38,842 bases of DNA. Source: Zygnema cylindricum (Eukaryota > Streptophyta > Zygnematophyceae > Zygnematales > Zygnemataceae). Positions 1 to 10,015 of the stretch are shown here, piece after piece (the first letter of the stretch is position 1; each line of letters starts with the position of its first letter). A program made the translations under genes and the position numbers. Below the pieces are notes generated by a model. That model was given only the letters and a program-made list of their open reading frames with translations, had not been told where the DNA came from and did not search any database. Where the stretch lies: positions 1 to 38,842 of the forward strand of contig JBBHKE010002380.1 in assembly GCA_037447655.1 (NCBI GenBank), read 5' to 3'.

Positions 1-113
1 CCTCTCCCCTCTCCCCTCTCATGAATAATCGCTCTATACATAATGAAATAGTTTAACTTATTTTATTTTGCGTAGCTAACAAAATTTCATAATTTTCATC
101 TTTTTCTTTTCAG
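1..113 (+). other. Last intron (3' part) of subtilase copy 1
   Basis: The window opens in a CT-rich repeat (units of CCTCTC) and ends at a good acceptor, a T-rich run followed by CAG at 111-113. The arrangement matches the intron before the last exon of copy 2, where a polypyrimidine tract ending near 7540 is followed by about 100 bp of similar A/T-rich sequence and an acceptor at 7642. This supports tandem duplication of the whole gene end, intron included. Confidence 0.7.
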
Positions 114-211
114 ATAATTATGTTTTTGGAAGTTGGACGTGGGAATCATCCGATAATAAATACAATGTTTCAAGTCCTATAATTGTATCGATTTTGAAAC
201 CTCTCATATGA
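114..211 (+). CDS. Subtilisin-like serine protease copy 1, last exon (partial gene)
   Basis: This exon encodes the C-terminal end of a plant subtilase (peptidase S8 family, secreted serine endopeptidases). Read with one base carried over from the preceding exon, it gives NYVFGSWTWESSDNKYNVSS followed by PIIVSILKPLI and a TGA at 209-211. The pattern Y-V-F-G-S-x-x-W, then a run ending in S-P-I-x-V, is the usual end of the Fn3-like domain in these enzymes. The rest of the gene lies left of the window. Unlike copy 2 at 7643-7740, this exon has no internal stop, so copy 1 may be functional, but its body cannot be seen. Confidence 0.8.
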
Positions 212-500
212 TAAATTGTTTTATTATTCTTAATTTTCCAGTATTGGAATCCTCAAATGGCTCATGGTTTACAACATGAACTTGTTGGGTTTCTCATTTT
301 TTTTCCTGCTTTGCTAGTATTTGAGCTAAATTAAGCGATCCATTTTCACGTGTTATTTTTTGTTGGTCATATTTTTCTTGTTGGTCATATTTTCCTAATT
401 ATGTGAAACAACACTCTTTCAATTACGTCTAATTACGAGGACCTGATTCAATAATCCATTTATGGCTTGACCTTTATTTGTTGACTTTGGTCACCATCGC
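212..500 (+). repeat. 3' flank of subtilase copy 1, duplicated at 7741-8020
   Basis: The sequence after the stop aligns with the sequence after copy 2. Both contain GGAATCCTCAAAT-GCTCATGG, TTTACAACAT and GATT-AATAATCCATTTATGG-like blocks in the same order. Similarity fades near 500 and 8020. This shows that the duplication unit ran past the gene end. Confidence 0.7.
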
Positions 501-1413
501 TCTCATATTAGTCTCCCACACTTTTTCTCACTTAATAATAAATTATTCTTTAGTCTCCGAAAAAAAAACTTAATCCGGTAGCGTACACGATACCAAACAC
601 ATGTTCTCGTGACAACGTTACCATCGACAACCACTTTTCAAGACCGAACTTGTGTGTTGGATGGAAGAACGTTTCCATGCAACACTACGATTCAAATTAA
701 ACCAAACATATAAAGTGCAAAAGTGAACGTACCAAAAAATTAGAGGTATGGCGCTCACCAAAGTACTAAACTTCTCGATATACATAACGATTTGTCGAAG
801 GTCGATTCAACAATGTAATCTAACAGTCTATAGTGCCATTTGTGACCGATTATGAAAAGTACAATGTGAATCGCTGTTAGGGTAAATAAATTATTAAGTA
901 AAGAAACAAATGGTGTTATTGACCCTATTTCTAGTTCAAGGGCCTACGCAAACAAAACTCAACGCTAATTTATACTGTAACACTAATTTGGGTACACATT
1001 CCCCTATTGTAGCCGATAAAGCCGAGTTCACATAGTTGACATTTTGACATGTGAAAACAAATTCATGTGGTTTCCCCCTGTCTGTATTACTAAATCTGAG
1101 TACGTTTTTTTCTTGTCGACGCACTCACTTTCCTGTGTCGATGTCGTTATTCGACACTTTATCGATTCGTTTGTACAAAAAAACGAGCACTTTTAGTACA
1201 AGTTGGAACATTTTGTACTCTACACTATTTAAAGTAGTCCAGATTAGAGTGACTGAAGCTAATTAGAAAGAAATTATATCACCCTAAAGGAAAAAATATA
1301 GATTTTTATTATATTTTAGGTTCTAGGTTGAAAATTTAAGGGCACCGAATCGGGGTTATTAACACTAATAACGATTCATGGTGTACAATAGTCAAACAGG
1401 AAGATACAAGTTG
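501..1413. other. Intergenic A/T-rich stretch, nothing recognised
   Basis: No open frame with recognisable motifs, no RNA gene and no clear repeat was found here. Short open frames at 936-1266 are what chance would give at this base composition. Confidence 0.5.
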
Positions 1414-1416
1414 TAA

Positions 1417-2223
1417 GGGTACTTTCGCATGTGCTAAAGTTACAGTTATTTTCTGTCGTTTTCTTCCACAACTTAAAAAAAAAACGAAAAAATCCGCAGC
1501 CGTACCAAAAAATAAAAATTACCCCCGTACAAGTTGCGTTACCTTGAAACTTTATACGTACAGTAGTTTGTCGTTTAGCGTGATGCAATTTGTCGTCTAG
1601 CGCATTTCGACCCACTTTCGCGTCTTTTCAGCACATGTTCAAACTTCACATCAAATCACCTCGCGAGGTGATTTGAAATAAAGTCCAATAAGGTGAGTGA
1701 ATAGCCAAACGTTGTCACACATATCTGAAGTTTTTTACAATTTCTGTGCGCAGAGTACCAAAAAAAAAACACACTGCATGTTTCCAGCCTGTGCGTACTG
1801 GGGCCGTCTCTCTCAAACACACGTGTCTTCACACATACGGCGTAGGAAAAACATTGGGCAGCTGTCGGCAAGTGGGAAGACGAAAAACGAAACCGCATTT
1901 ATGTGCGACAGCCAAACTTATTTTAGGGTTTCGACACGTCAACAATGTGGCGTACGGACATTATGAAGGTCGCAAAAATTGTACATTATGAAGGTCGCAA
2001 AAAAGCGTGCGGAGAGACGCCTCAAATTGAAGCCGAGTGGAAGTTTCGCCTCATTTTGTGTACCACTTCATCTGTCACATTGTTTCGTACATGTCTACGT
2101 AAGTTACTTTTTTAGGTGACAAGTTATTTGCGTTTACACTTGAATGCTTTGAAAGTTGTACGGAGAATCTTCGCTAAAAAACAAAGTAACAAGATTAAGT
2201 TTTGGTTACATGCGAAAGTACCC
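1417..2223 (+). mobile_element. PIF/Harbinger-like non-autonomous TIR element A
   Basis: The element begins GGGTACTTTCGCATG and ends with the inverted copy CATGCGAAAGTACCC. It is flanked by TAA at 1414-1416 and 2224-2226. A 3-bp TAA target duplication and TIRs starting with GGG fit the PIF/Harbinger superfamily. No transposase frame is visible in its 807 bp. Its outer ~370 bp (1417 to about 1790) and inner ~83 bp (2141-2223) are inverted copies of the matching ends of element B, while the middle differs. A perfect palindrome, CACCTCGCGAGGTG, lies near 1660. Confidence 0.7.
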
Positions 2224-2313
2224 TAACTAAGGGCACTGTTGCATGTAACCAAAACTTTAGTCTTGTAACTTTGTTTTTAGCGAAGATTCTCCGTACTACT
2301 TTCAAAGCATTCT
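2141..2313. repeat. Near-perfect palindrome at the A/B element junction
   Basis: Arms 2141-2223 and 2231-2313 are reverse complements with only a few mismatches. The spacer is TAACTAA. The palindrome arises because two related elements abut end to end in opposite orientation. It could extrude as a long hairpin. Confidence 0.8.
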
Positions 2314-3187
2314 TACTTAAAGAAAGGAAATCGTTACTTTAGATTGTGACGGATGTAGACGTGGGTGTAATTTGTGACGGTTGTAGAGGACTACAAAACT
2401 CGCGACAATTGATGACGTTTACAAAATAGCGACGGTTGTAGACGTCTAGCTACTTGTGACATTGTAGATGTTTAGGGTTTGTGACATTTTGACGTCATGC
2501 TCCAATTATGACAGCGTCGACGTCAGAAGTTCTAAAACTTTCCGCCATGGTTTCCTGATTTTGTTTTTTAGTCTTTTCTCTTTCTACTTGCCATCAAAAT
2601 ACGCCCAAAGATAGTCAAAATAAATCGTTTTTAGAGATCTTTCATTTGATACCATTATTGACGTTTATCATTGCAAGATTTATGAGATAGACGCGGTAGT
2701 GGGAGAGGGAGAGAGAGAGAGAGACGCTTTCTCGGACTTCGCTTTTGCGAAATGGCGTCCGTTGGTCGAGACCCCCTCCACGGCCCTTGTATGGAAAAAA
2801 ACGCACTGAAAAAAGTCATGCACAGGCTGGAAACGTTTTGTTTTTGGTACTCCGCGCACAAAAATTGTCAAAAACTTCCAACACGTGCGACAACATCTCC
2901 CTATTCGCTCACCTCATCGAACTTTATTTACAATCACCTCGCGAGGTGATTTTATATAAAGTTTGAAGATGAGCTGGAAGGACGCGAAAGTGGGTTGAAA
3001 CGCGCTAGACGACAAACTGCATTGCGCTAGACGACAAACTCTAGTACATATAAAGTTTCAAGGTAACGCAACTTGTACGGTGGCAATTTCAACTTTTTGG
3101 TACGGCTGCGGAATTTTTCGTTTTTTTCTAAGTTATGAAGGAAAACGACAGAAAATAACTGTAACTTTAGCACATGCGAAAGTGCCC
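2231..3187 (-). mobile_element. PIF/Harbinger-like non-autonomous TIR element B
   Basis: This element begins GGGCACTGTTGCATG and ends GCATGCGAAAGTGCCC in inverted form. TAA flanks it at 2228-2230 and 3188-3190. It is 957 bp long with no transposase frame. The orientation is opposite to element A: positions of about 2820-3187 are the reverse complement of about 1417-1790. It also carries the CACCTCGCGAGGTG palindrome (near 2940) and a purine run with GAGA repeats at 2700-2725. Confidence 0.7.
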
Positions 3188-3190
3188 TAA

Positions 3191-4193
3191 GAGTGGAGTT
3201 TCATCGAAATAAAAGTAAGGTATTTCACGTAATTTTGTTCTTTTACCGTACGATTATGATTCTCCAAACGTCCGAGCGAAAACATTGATTGTCCGATTAT
3301 ATTTTGGTCTTCATCTGCGAAGCAATCGCTTCATCCGGCTTTCTAATGGGCTACTCACCTCAGTGAGGTACATGTAAAATCTCTACACTTGATTAATGTA
3401 GACTCGTGTGAGGACGGACTACCACAAGAAATTTCACATATCTTAAAGGCCACGTGCCTTCTGATAAAATAAGTCAACATGGATTTTCGAGATAAGTCAC
3501 AATATTTCGATTTCTAGTTGTGGACCAAAAAAATTATTAGTGTTGATGACAATCTCTACAAAATTTCAATGAAAAGTAGCATATGGCACACCATGAATCA
3601 TTCATAGTGCAGGAATATTATTAGTGTAGGGAATAATACGAATTTATCTTACAGATAAAAAAAGAAGAAGATTTTATTGGAGCCCCTGTAATTTGTGTTT
3701 CATGTTTCAACATGTTAGAATAGGATCGTATTTTTTCCCCTAGTCTTTATAACCACACCATTTAAGCATTATTTGAGTGTCCTTCTGACTTATTGTCGGG
3801 CAATAGTGGCGTCGAGAAAATCTCTCACTGGTGTCAATAACGACTTATATAGTTAACATAACCGTGGACGTTAATAGATTTCAGTTTGACGCCATAATGT
3901 AGGTGCGTGTATTATACTCCGTAGTTGACGGTAAAAAATTAAAATCCTAGTTTAACCACCTTAAATGAAATCCGAATTTTAGATCTATGGAATATAGTAC
4001 GCACAATTTATGTTACTCTAAAGCTATAGACTTTCTAGTAGAATTCTTTTGGTGAAACTACTTCTCTTACAGTCCAAATTAACCAAATGTCAATTCGAAA
4101 TAGAGATCGAGTTTTATGAAAGTGAAATCTATTAGGAAAATATTTTTTTCTAAATGATTTGTCTTCCTTGAAAAAAAAATGTCTAATTTTCAG
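3191..4193. other. A/T-rich stretch upstream of the first recognisable subtilase exon, nothing recognised
   Basis: I looked here for the propeptide, catalytic Asp and catalytic His exons that should precede the exon at 4194 and found none. Either copy 2 lost its 5' half or those exons are too decayed to see by eye. Confidence 0.45.
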
Positions 4194-4301
4194 GGAAGCG
4201 GCAAAAGCGGCAATCCAGGGTATGATTGTGACACAAAATGCCATTCCTTGACTTCTGGTTTCTCATCCAGGGGACCAAATCCAGTTGCAGACATAATGAA
4301 G
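4194..4301 (+). pseudogene. Subtilase copy 2 exon: PA-domain end fused to SSRGP block
   Basis: The first half reads EAAKAAIQGMIVTQNAIP, like the alanine-rich helix and G-M-I/V strand of the PA insert. The second half, in a different frame, reads FSSRGPNPVADIMK, the hallmark subtilase block around the substrate-binding region. In family members roughly 50-60 residues separate these motifs, so an internal deletion or a lost intron is likely. The exon ends in phase 0 and joins the next exon to give the contiguous motif I-M-K-P-D-V-V-A-P-G. Confidence 0.75.
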
Positions 4302-5306
4302 GTGGGAGTTTCAATTACGTTTTGACATTTATTTATGTTTCTCAATTTTTTTTATCAAAATTAAAAAAATACCCTACATTGTCTTTTTTCACAAAATTTA
4401 TTTTTTATCTCACATGAAATTGAATATTTTTCCCATTTTAGATTTTTTTAATTTGATTTAAAAAAGAAAAAAAATGTATTTTTTCTCAAAACCTATAAAC
4501 ATCTCGAAATTTATGGCTCCCCGATGATAAATTCTTAAACCAAGTAAGACAACTGGCATTGTCGTATGTCTCATAATTGAGTACTTTTTGTACATAAAAG
4601 TTCTCAAGATATCTTTTGGTACATATTCTATTTCTGATACATTTTTGCAAGTCGTATTTCCAACGTTTATATACTGGATGATAGTTCTGAATCTGTAACC
4701 AAAGATGTACAGTTTGAATGCTATTACCACAATAAGAACCACCTTTTGTTAGCGAAGGAGACACATAGACAAGAACATGTTAAAAAAATCTCAAGATTAG
4801 ATTTCTCTTCAGAAAAAGCATTACAACCTCTTGCCATTGTCAGGAGATTTAATGTCAATCAGAGTCCAATGTCTAGATATAGTGGAACCCAAACAACCTT
4901 GAGACACTAATTTGTAACAGAGGCATTTTTAGCCTATCACACGAAACTTATCCAGCATCGTAAACTAGCTTCAATAAATTGTAAATTGTCTTGACTCGAA
5001 TTTGCAGCTATTTTCCACAACAACAACCATTATCTGAATGCTCGAAGGTTTCGTGCAAAAGATGCTCTCCCTCTCCCTCTCCCTTTCTCCTCCCTCTGCC
5101 TCCTTCCCTCTCCCTCCCTCTCTCTCCCTCTCTTTCTCCCTCTCCCTCTCCCTCCCTCTCACTCCCTCTCTCTCTCCCCCTCTCTCCCTCTCTCCCTCTG
5201 TCTCCCTCCCTCACTCTCTCCTGCTTTCTCCCTCTCTCTCCCTCTCTCTCTCTCTCCCTCTCTCTCTCCCCCTCTCCCTTCTTCTCCCTCTCTCAATACA
5301 CGACAG
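4302..5306 (+). other. Intron of subtilase copy 2 with polypyrimidine tract
   Basis: This ~1-kb intron holds A/T-rich sequence, then a CT-rich tract at about 5064-5294 running almost to the acceptor. Open frames on the minus strand at 4458-4764 show no motif I recognise. Confidence 0.6.
5064..5294 (+). repeat. Polypyrimidine (CCCTCT)n-like tract
   Basis: Almost pure C and T on the + strand in units such as CTCCCTCTC. The tract lies within an intron and forms a homopurine-homopyrimidine duplex. Confidence 0.9.
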
Positions 5307-5514
5307 CCGGATGTTGTGGCTCCTGGCGATGCTATCATAGCGGCATTCCCCAAGGGCGCTCCTGGAGGTATCCAACAGGGGGACGGCAACTTTATGGCCA
5401 TTGAAAGTGGGACATCCATGGCTGCCCCACACGTGGGAGGAGCTTTGGTTTTGTTAAAATCTCTACGACCAGATTGGTCAGTGGGAGATTTTATGTCCGC
5501 ATTGTCGACCACAG
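5307..5514 (+). pseudogene. Subtilase copy 2 exon with catalytic serine
   Basis: Translation starts PDVVAPGDAIIAAFP and includes ESGTSMAAPHVGG, in which the Ser of G-T-S-M-A-x-P is the nucleophile of the S8 catalytic triad. It continues into LKSLRPDWSVGDFMSALSTT, the helix that follows in all plant subtilases. The exon reads open throughout (69 codons plus one base) and has good splice signals at both ends. Confidence 0.9.
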
Positions 5515-6180
5515 GTGGGAGAGAGAAAAAGGAAGGAAAAGTAAATGTTTGGAATATGGAAATGTAGTTGGTGGAAATGTAGGAAAGGTGATGGTGATAT
5601 TGAGGAAATAGTCGAGGAAAAGGACGAGGAAGGTTCTATTTTATTGGAGAGTTGTAGTAATGTTTGTCAACTAGAATGGAGAGAGCCGTGTTAGAGAGAG
5701 AACAGGGGAAAGGGAGAAAAGAAAAGAAAACTGGAAAGGGTCATTTTTTGGTTCTATGGATTTTGCCCTGCCCACGGCAAGTAAGAGAGGAAAGTTCACT
5801 AAAACATATTAAAAATAAACAAATATATATATAAAAAAAGGAAAAGGTTGGAAAAGACTAGGGTAAGGTGAAAAGCTTAAGAAATCCTAGATAAACTAAT
5901 GAGCTGTGGGGTGCTGAATTTCAAATGAACACGATAGACGAGAGCAGACAGGTTTCCCTCAATCTTATTGTTTCTCCTTGTTTTCCATCTTCTCTTTTTC
6001 TTTCTTCTTGATTCCTTCTCCTTCCTTCTCCTCCCTTTTGTCTCCTCCTCTCTACTCTTTCCTCGTATTTCCCCATCTCTCCCACTTCCCTCCTCATTCA
6101 TCCTACCTCCTCATCTCTCCTCCCTCCTCCTCCCTCTTCTCCCTCTCCTCCTTTCCTTTCTCTCTTTCTTTTATTCGCAG
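5515..6180 (+). other. Intron of subtilase copy 2 with second polypyrimidine tract
   Basis: The 5' part is purine-rich and A/T-rich. The last ~190 bp before the acceptor (about 5990-6176) are CT-rich. Confidence 0.6.
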
Positions 6181-6592
6181 CTGTACCTCTTTCGTCCGGA
6201 AATGCTTTCGATTTTGGAAGTGGTCTCATCCAACCAAATAACGAGGCAAATCCGGGACTCGTTTATAACATTATACTCATTGTCTTTGTAACTTTTACAA
6301 TCAAAGCTATGTAAATAATATCACCAGAAAAAATTGTCCGAAGCAATACCAATCGTATCATTATAATTCTCCCTCACTTATGATGTCTAATGTCACGGGA
6401 AAGGTTCTCACGACAACTCGTACCGTCATAAATAAAGGACCGGAAAATTCTACATATAATTTGAAATTGAAACAACCACAAGGAGTTTGGGTGACTATTT
6501 CTCCCACGAAATTGGTCTTTAAAGCTACCGGTCAACGAATAAGATTCACTATCAAATTTGTTGGGAAGAAAAATCCGTTGACGCCACGACAA
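6181..6592 (+). pseudogene. Subtilase copy 2 exon: end of S8 domain and Fn3-like domain
   Basis: The exon opens with S-G-N-A-F-D-F-G-S-G-L-I-Q-P and N-P-G-L-V-Y-N, typical of the S8 C-terminus. It then changes frame by one base near 6268. The new frame reads C-L-C-N-F-Y-N-Q-S-Y-V and N-C-P-K, followed by Y-N-S-P-S-L and V-L-T-T-T-R-T-V-I-N-K-G, the start of the Fn3-like domain, and ends with V-W-V-T-I-S-P-T-K-L-V-F. The match to the family resumes cleanly after the shift, so it is a lesion rather than an intron. Confidence 0.8.
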
Positions 6593-6689
6593 GTAAGTTG
6601 TCTATTTGAATAAAACTTTTTGTTTATTTGAGTTTGGAATGAGATATGTTCGTGTTTTTCATTCACAAAGAAAAGAAAAAACCCTCCCC

Positions 6690-7540
6690 CTCCGACATAT
6701 CCCACCTCCTTTTTCCCCTACCCCTCACCTTCCCCACCCTCCCTCCCCTCCACCCCCCTCCTCTCCCCCTCTCCCACTCCCTCTCTTTTATCTCTCTCTC
6801 TTTCCCTTGTTCCTCTCTCCCCTCTTTACCCTCCCTGCTCCACTCCCCCCCCTCCCCTCTTCTCCCTTCTCCTCTCTCCCCTCTCCTCTCTACCCTTTGC
6901 CCTCTTCTCCCTCCTCTTTCTCCCCTCCCCCTCCCCTCCTCTCTCCTCACTTCTCACTCCTCACTCCCCACCCCCCTCTCTCTCCTCCCTTCTTCCCTCT
7001 CTCACCATTCCCCTCTCCCCTCTTGCCTCTCTCTCCCCGATTTCTCTCTCCCCTCTACCCTCTCGCCTTTCTCTCTCTCTCCCCTCCCCCCTCTCCCTCT
7101 CTCCCCCTCTCCCACTCCTCTCCTATCTTTCCTTTTTTCACACTCTATCCCCTCTCCCCTCTCTGCTCTCCTTTCTCCCCTCTCTCCTCTCTACCTTTTC
7201 ATTTCTCTTCTCTCCTCTCTCCTCTCTCCCCCCTCCCCCTTCCCTCATATCTCCTCACTTCTGACTCCTCACTCCCCACTCCCTCTCTTCTTCCCTCTCT
7301 CACCTATCTCCTCCCGCCTCTCTTTCCCCGCTTTCTCTCTCCTCTTCCCTCTTGCGTCTCTCTCTCCCCCCTCTCTCTCTCCCCTCTCCCTCTCTACCTT
7401 CTCTCTCTCCCCTTTCCTCCCTCTCCCCTCCCCTCTCCTCTCTCCTCTTTCTCCTCTCTCCTCTCTCTCTCCTCTCTCTCCTCCCTCACTCCGCTTTCTC
7501 TACTCTCTCTCGCTCATCTCTCTCTCCTCTCCTATCTTAT
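6690..7540 (+). repeat. Long polypyrimidine tract in the last intron
   Basis: About 850 bp of almost uninterrupted C and T on the sense strand, made of drifting CTCTCCC, CCTCCC and CTCTCT units. Apparent long open frames across it (for example 6606-7646) are Ser/Pro/Leu low-complexity translations and not genes. Confidence 0.95.
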
Positions 7541-7642
7541 GTATAATCACTTTAAATACACGACGATAATATTTAATTTGTTGCTTCATTTATTTTGCGA
7601 ACCTAACAAATTTTCATCTCTCAACATCATTTTTTTTTTCAG

Positions 7643-7740
7643 ATGATTATGTTTTAGGAAGTTGGACGTGGGAATCATCCGATAAAATTTAAAAGGTTTC
7701 CAGTCCTATTGTTGTATCGGTTGTGGAGCCTCTCAAATAA
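7643..7740 (+). pseudogene. Subtilase copy 2 last exon with early stop
   Basis: This is the counterpart of 114-211. It reads DDYVLGSWTWESSDKI and then meets TAA at 7690-7692. The frame past the stop (K-V-S-S-P-I-V-V-S-V-V-E-P-L-K, then TAA at 7738-7740) is still recognisable. The stop removes only the last 16 residues. Confidence 0.8.
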
Positions 7741-8400
7741 TAAATTTGTTTTAATTTTATCGGTTGAATCAATTTTCTTGTGTTGGAATCCTCAAATCGC
7801 TCATGGTTTACAACATAACCATTGTTAGTTTTCTCATCTTTTTTTTCCAATTTTGATCGTTTTCGAACTAAAATAACGGATCGATTTTTGCGTATTGCTT
7901 TAGTTAGTAGTATTTTACTATTTATGCAAAACCTTATTTTTTAAAATATAATTGATTATGAGTGATTGATTTAATAATCCATTTATAGATTGTCTTTGAC
8001 TTTTCGGCATTTATCATTATCTTCCTCATCTTGTACCTGATTGACTTTAATTCGAAATCAGCAATAAAAGTAGTGATAGGAAAAACCACAATCACATGTT
8101 ACAAGAAGTGTAATAAATCAACGGCAAAAACAACAAAGACAAGATTACTTAAAACAATAGTTGCAATAGCAATAACAACAAGGCAATGATGACACTTATA
8201 ATTCAAAGGTTTAAAAATGGGTATTGAAAAATACGTTTACTGTGTTATGTCATTTGCGTATTACTTTGTTGGGGTCCAATATCCCACAAACGCTTAACTT
8301 CACCCTATTGGTCTAATATACGGTTCAAGAGTGATGAAGCTTAAATTTCACGAAGGTCTTAACCTTTGACAGTAATCGTGTGACATACGTTACGCCGCGT
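7741..8400 (+). other. 3' flank of subtilase copy 2, then unassigned sequence
   Basis: About 7741-8020 matches the flank of copy 1 (212-500). From 8020 to 8400 I see A/T-rich sequence with CAA-rich runs and no gene. Confidence 0.6.
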
Positions 8401-8444
8401 AATGTTGTGATTTGCTCGGATTGAGTGGTTAAAAACAAGTAGTT

Positions 8445-8790
8445 CGTAGAGAGTGTTTCAGAGTGAGTTGCTTGAAATGGGTTAATTAGAGGGTGTGGCT
8501 TGGAGTGATTTGCTCTAAAATGATGAGTAAGAGGAGGTTTTGGGACTTAGTTCAGAGTGAATAACTTGGTGTAAGTGGTTGGAAGTGTGTGGTTGGGAGT
8601 ATTTGCATGGGTGTGTGTGGCTCAGAGTAAGTGCAAAGTGACTCGAAGTGAGGGGCTCGGAGTGAGTGGCTTGGTGTGAGACTCTCGGGTTGACTAACTC
8701 CAAGTGTTTGGTTGGGAGTGAGGGGTTGACAATGAGTGGCTCGGAGTGAGTGGCAAATAGTGTAGCTCGAAGTGAGTTGTTTTTTTGAAA
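8445..8790 (+). repeat. Degenerate minisatellite, unit near GAGTGAGTGGCTCG
   Basis: Variants of AGTGAGTGGCTTGG, AGTGAGGGGCTCGG and AGTGTGTGGTTGGG recur every 14-15 bp or multiples of it. The units have drifted strongly. Minus-strand open frames here are Ser/His/Thr/Pro repeats and reflect the unit rather than a protein. Confidence 0.75.
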
Positions 8791-9690
8791 AGTTTGTTTC
8801 GTGCGTACGCGACATTTTGTGCGCTTGCAACAGTTCGTGCGTAATGGAATTCAATGTGGAGGTTCGAATGGATTCACGGATTGGGGGAGCGAACGTACAG
8901 ATAAAACTAAAGTGACGTAAGGGACTCGGTGAGTGGCGTGAATAAGCATTGAGAAATGGACGGCGGATCGCGAAGCGATCCAATGTGAAATGAACGAAAA
9001 GTTGAAATATACGCCGCCGGTACGGCGCAACTGCGACGCAGACAAGACAACGCAGCTGCGGTTGTTTTGGATATGATCCGTACGGACAACGCAACTGCGA
9101 TTGGTATGAATCAAGTCGGCGGACGAAGATTCATAAGAAGATCTAAAGTAACTAAGCAAGTTGACGCCTAGTATGTAGATTTTGCAGAGGTGTCGTTGTA
9201 AATATTTTGTACAACAGAGGTTTGTCTTTTTACTAAATAGTTTAGGTAGATGGTAGATACCCTACGGTTGGTATGCCTCCGTAAAAGCAGTAGTGAACTC
9301 TCTGAGTATAACTTGTAGGACTTAGATTATTCTGAGTATCACAACTTAGTTAATCAAAGACATGGCAGACTGTTTTTCTGCAACTTTGACCTGTTAGTGT
9401 GATCACTCTGATTGATGTTTTGTTGTGAAACTATGTGTATGTATTTAATGATCTACAAAATATATGTGTGTGAAGTTTCATTCTGATCTGCTCTTTCTGT
9501 ATAATTCTGTGACAAGTCTACCTGGTTAGTTTGAGAAGCTATCAACTGTTTTTGGGAAACGATGCAGTTTGAGGTGATTTTGTTTATTGTGGAGTAATCT
9601 GGCTGTCTGAAACACAGCTGGTTTTGGGGGTAGTCTGTGGTGCTTCTGAGTGTAATCCATGGCTGAAATAGGCTATGGACAACATGAGTG
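8791..9690. other. Unassigned block that splits the minisatellite
   Basis: About 900 bp with different composition from its flanks, including CpG-rich sequence at 8900-9120 with repeats of ACGCAACTGCGA and a local inverted repeat CAACGCAGCTGCGGTTG. I found no terminal inverted repeats, LTRs or coding motif. An insertion into the minisatellite is plausible but unproven. Confidence 0.4.
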
Positions 9691-10015
9691 AGTCTAAGTA
9701 TTTGGCTCAAAATGAGTCGGCTGGAGTTTGCAATCAAGAACGAGTGCCTCAAAGTGCATGGTTTAGAATGAAAGGCTCAATGTGAGTCGCACAAAGTGAG
9801 TGATTGGGAGGGAGTGAGTGGTTGGAAGTGATTGTCACGTAGGGGTGATTCAGAGTGAGTGTCCGAAAGCGAGTGCTCACACCGGTGGACTCAAGGATTG
9901 ATTAGGTGTGAGCAGTATAGAGTGAGGGTTAATATAAGTGGTCGAAGAGTATTGCCTAGAGTGGTAAGAGAGAGTGGTTCCGAGTAATTCGTTATTAGTG
10001 AGTGGATCTAAAGTT
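9691..10015 (+). repeat. Degenerate minisatellite, second block
   Basis: The same AGTGAGTGG-type units return here (for example GTGAGTGGTTGGAAGTGATTG and CAGAGTGAGTG). They are more eroded than in the first block. Confidence 0.65.

Larger units (their letters stand above)
4194..7740 (+). pseudogene. Subtilisin-like serine protease copy 2 (broken, C-terminal half)
   Basis: Four exons (4194-4301, 5307-5514, 6181-6592, 7643-7740) encode the PA/S8 boundary, the catalytic Ser region and the Fn3-like C-terminal domain of a plant subtilase. Acceptors and donors are mostly good (TTTTCAG at 4193, AAG|GTGGGA at 4301, ACAG|GTGGGA at 5514, CGCAG at 6180, CAA|GTAAGT at 6592, TTTCAG at 7642). The Asp and His exons are absent. 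Several lesions are seen: a reading-frame change inside the first exon with the intervening ~50-60 family residues missing, a one-base shift near 6268, a frame mismatch at the 6592 donor that would be cured by one extra G, and a TAA at 7690-7692. It is a tandem copy of the gene ending at 211. Annotation as a pseudogene is inferred from the sum of lesions; assembly errors in the CT-rich introns could explain some of them. Confidence 0.75.

Noticed and set aside
1697-1991. Plus-strand frames of 81-89 codons
   Set aside because: They lie inside the Harbinger-like element A and have no transposase motif.
4458-4764. Two overlapping minus-strand frames of about 92-94 codons
   Set aside because: They lie in an intron of the opposite-strand subtilase copy. 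The sequence showed no motif I recognise, and two frames open over the same A/T-rich DNA is not convincing.
4991-5404. Plus-strand open frames over the CT tract at 5064-5294
   Set aside because: Same low-complexity effect. The real exon starts at 5307 in the frame giving PDVVAPG.
6606-7646. Long plus-strand open frames (346 and 307 codons)
   Set aside because: They lie in the polypyrimidine tract of an intron. The translation is only Ser, Pro, Leu and Phe, and several overlapping frames are open because C/T-only sequence cannot form stop codons.
8552-9094. 180-codon minus-strand frame
   Set aside because: Half of it is Ser/His/Pro/Thr repeats from the minisatellite; no domain.
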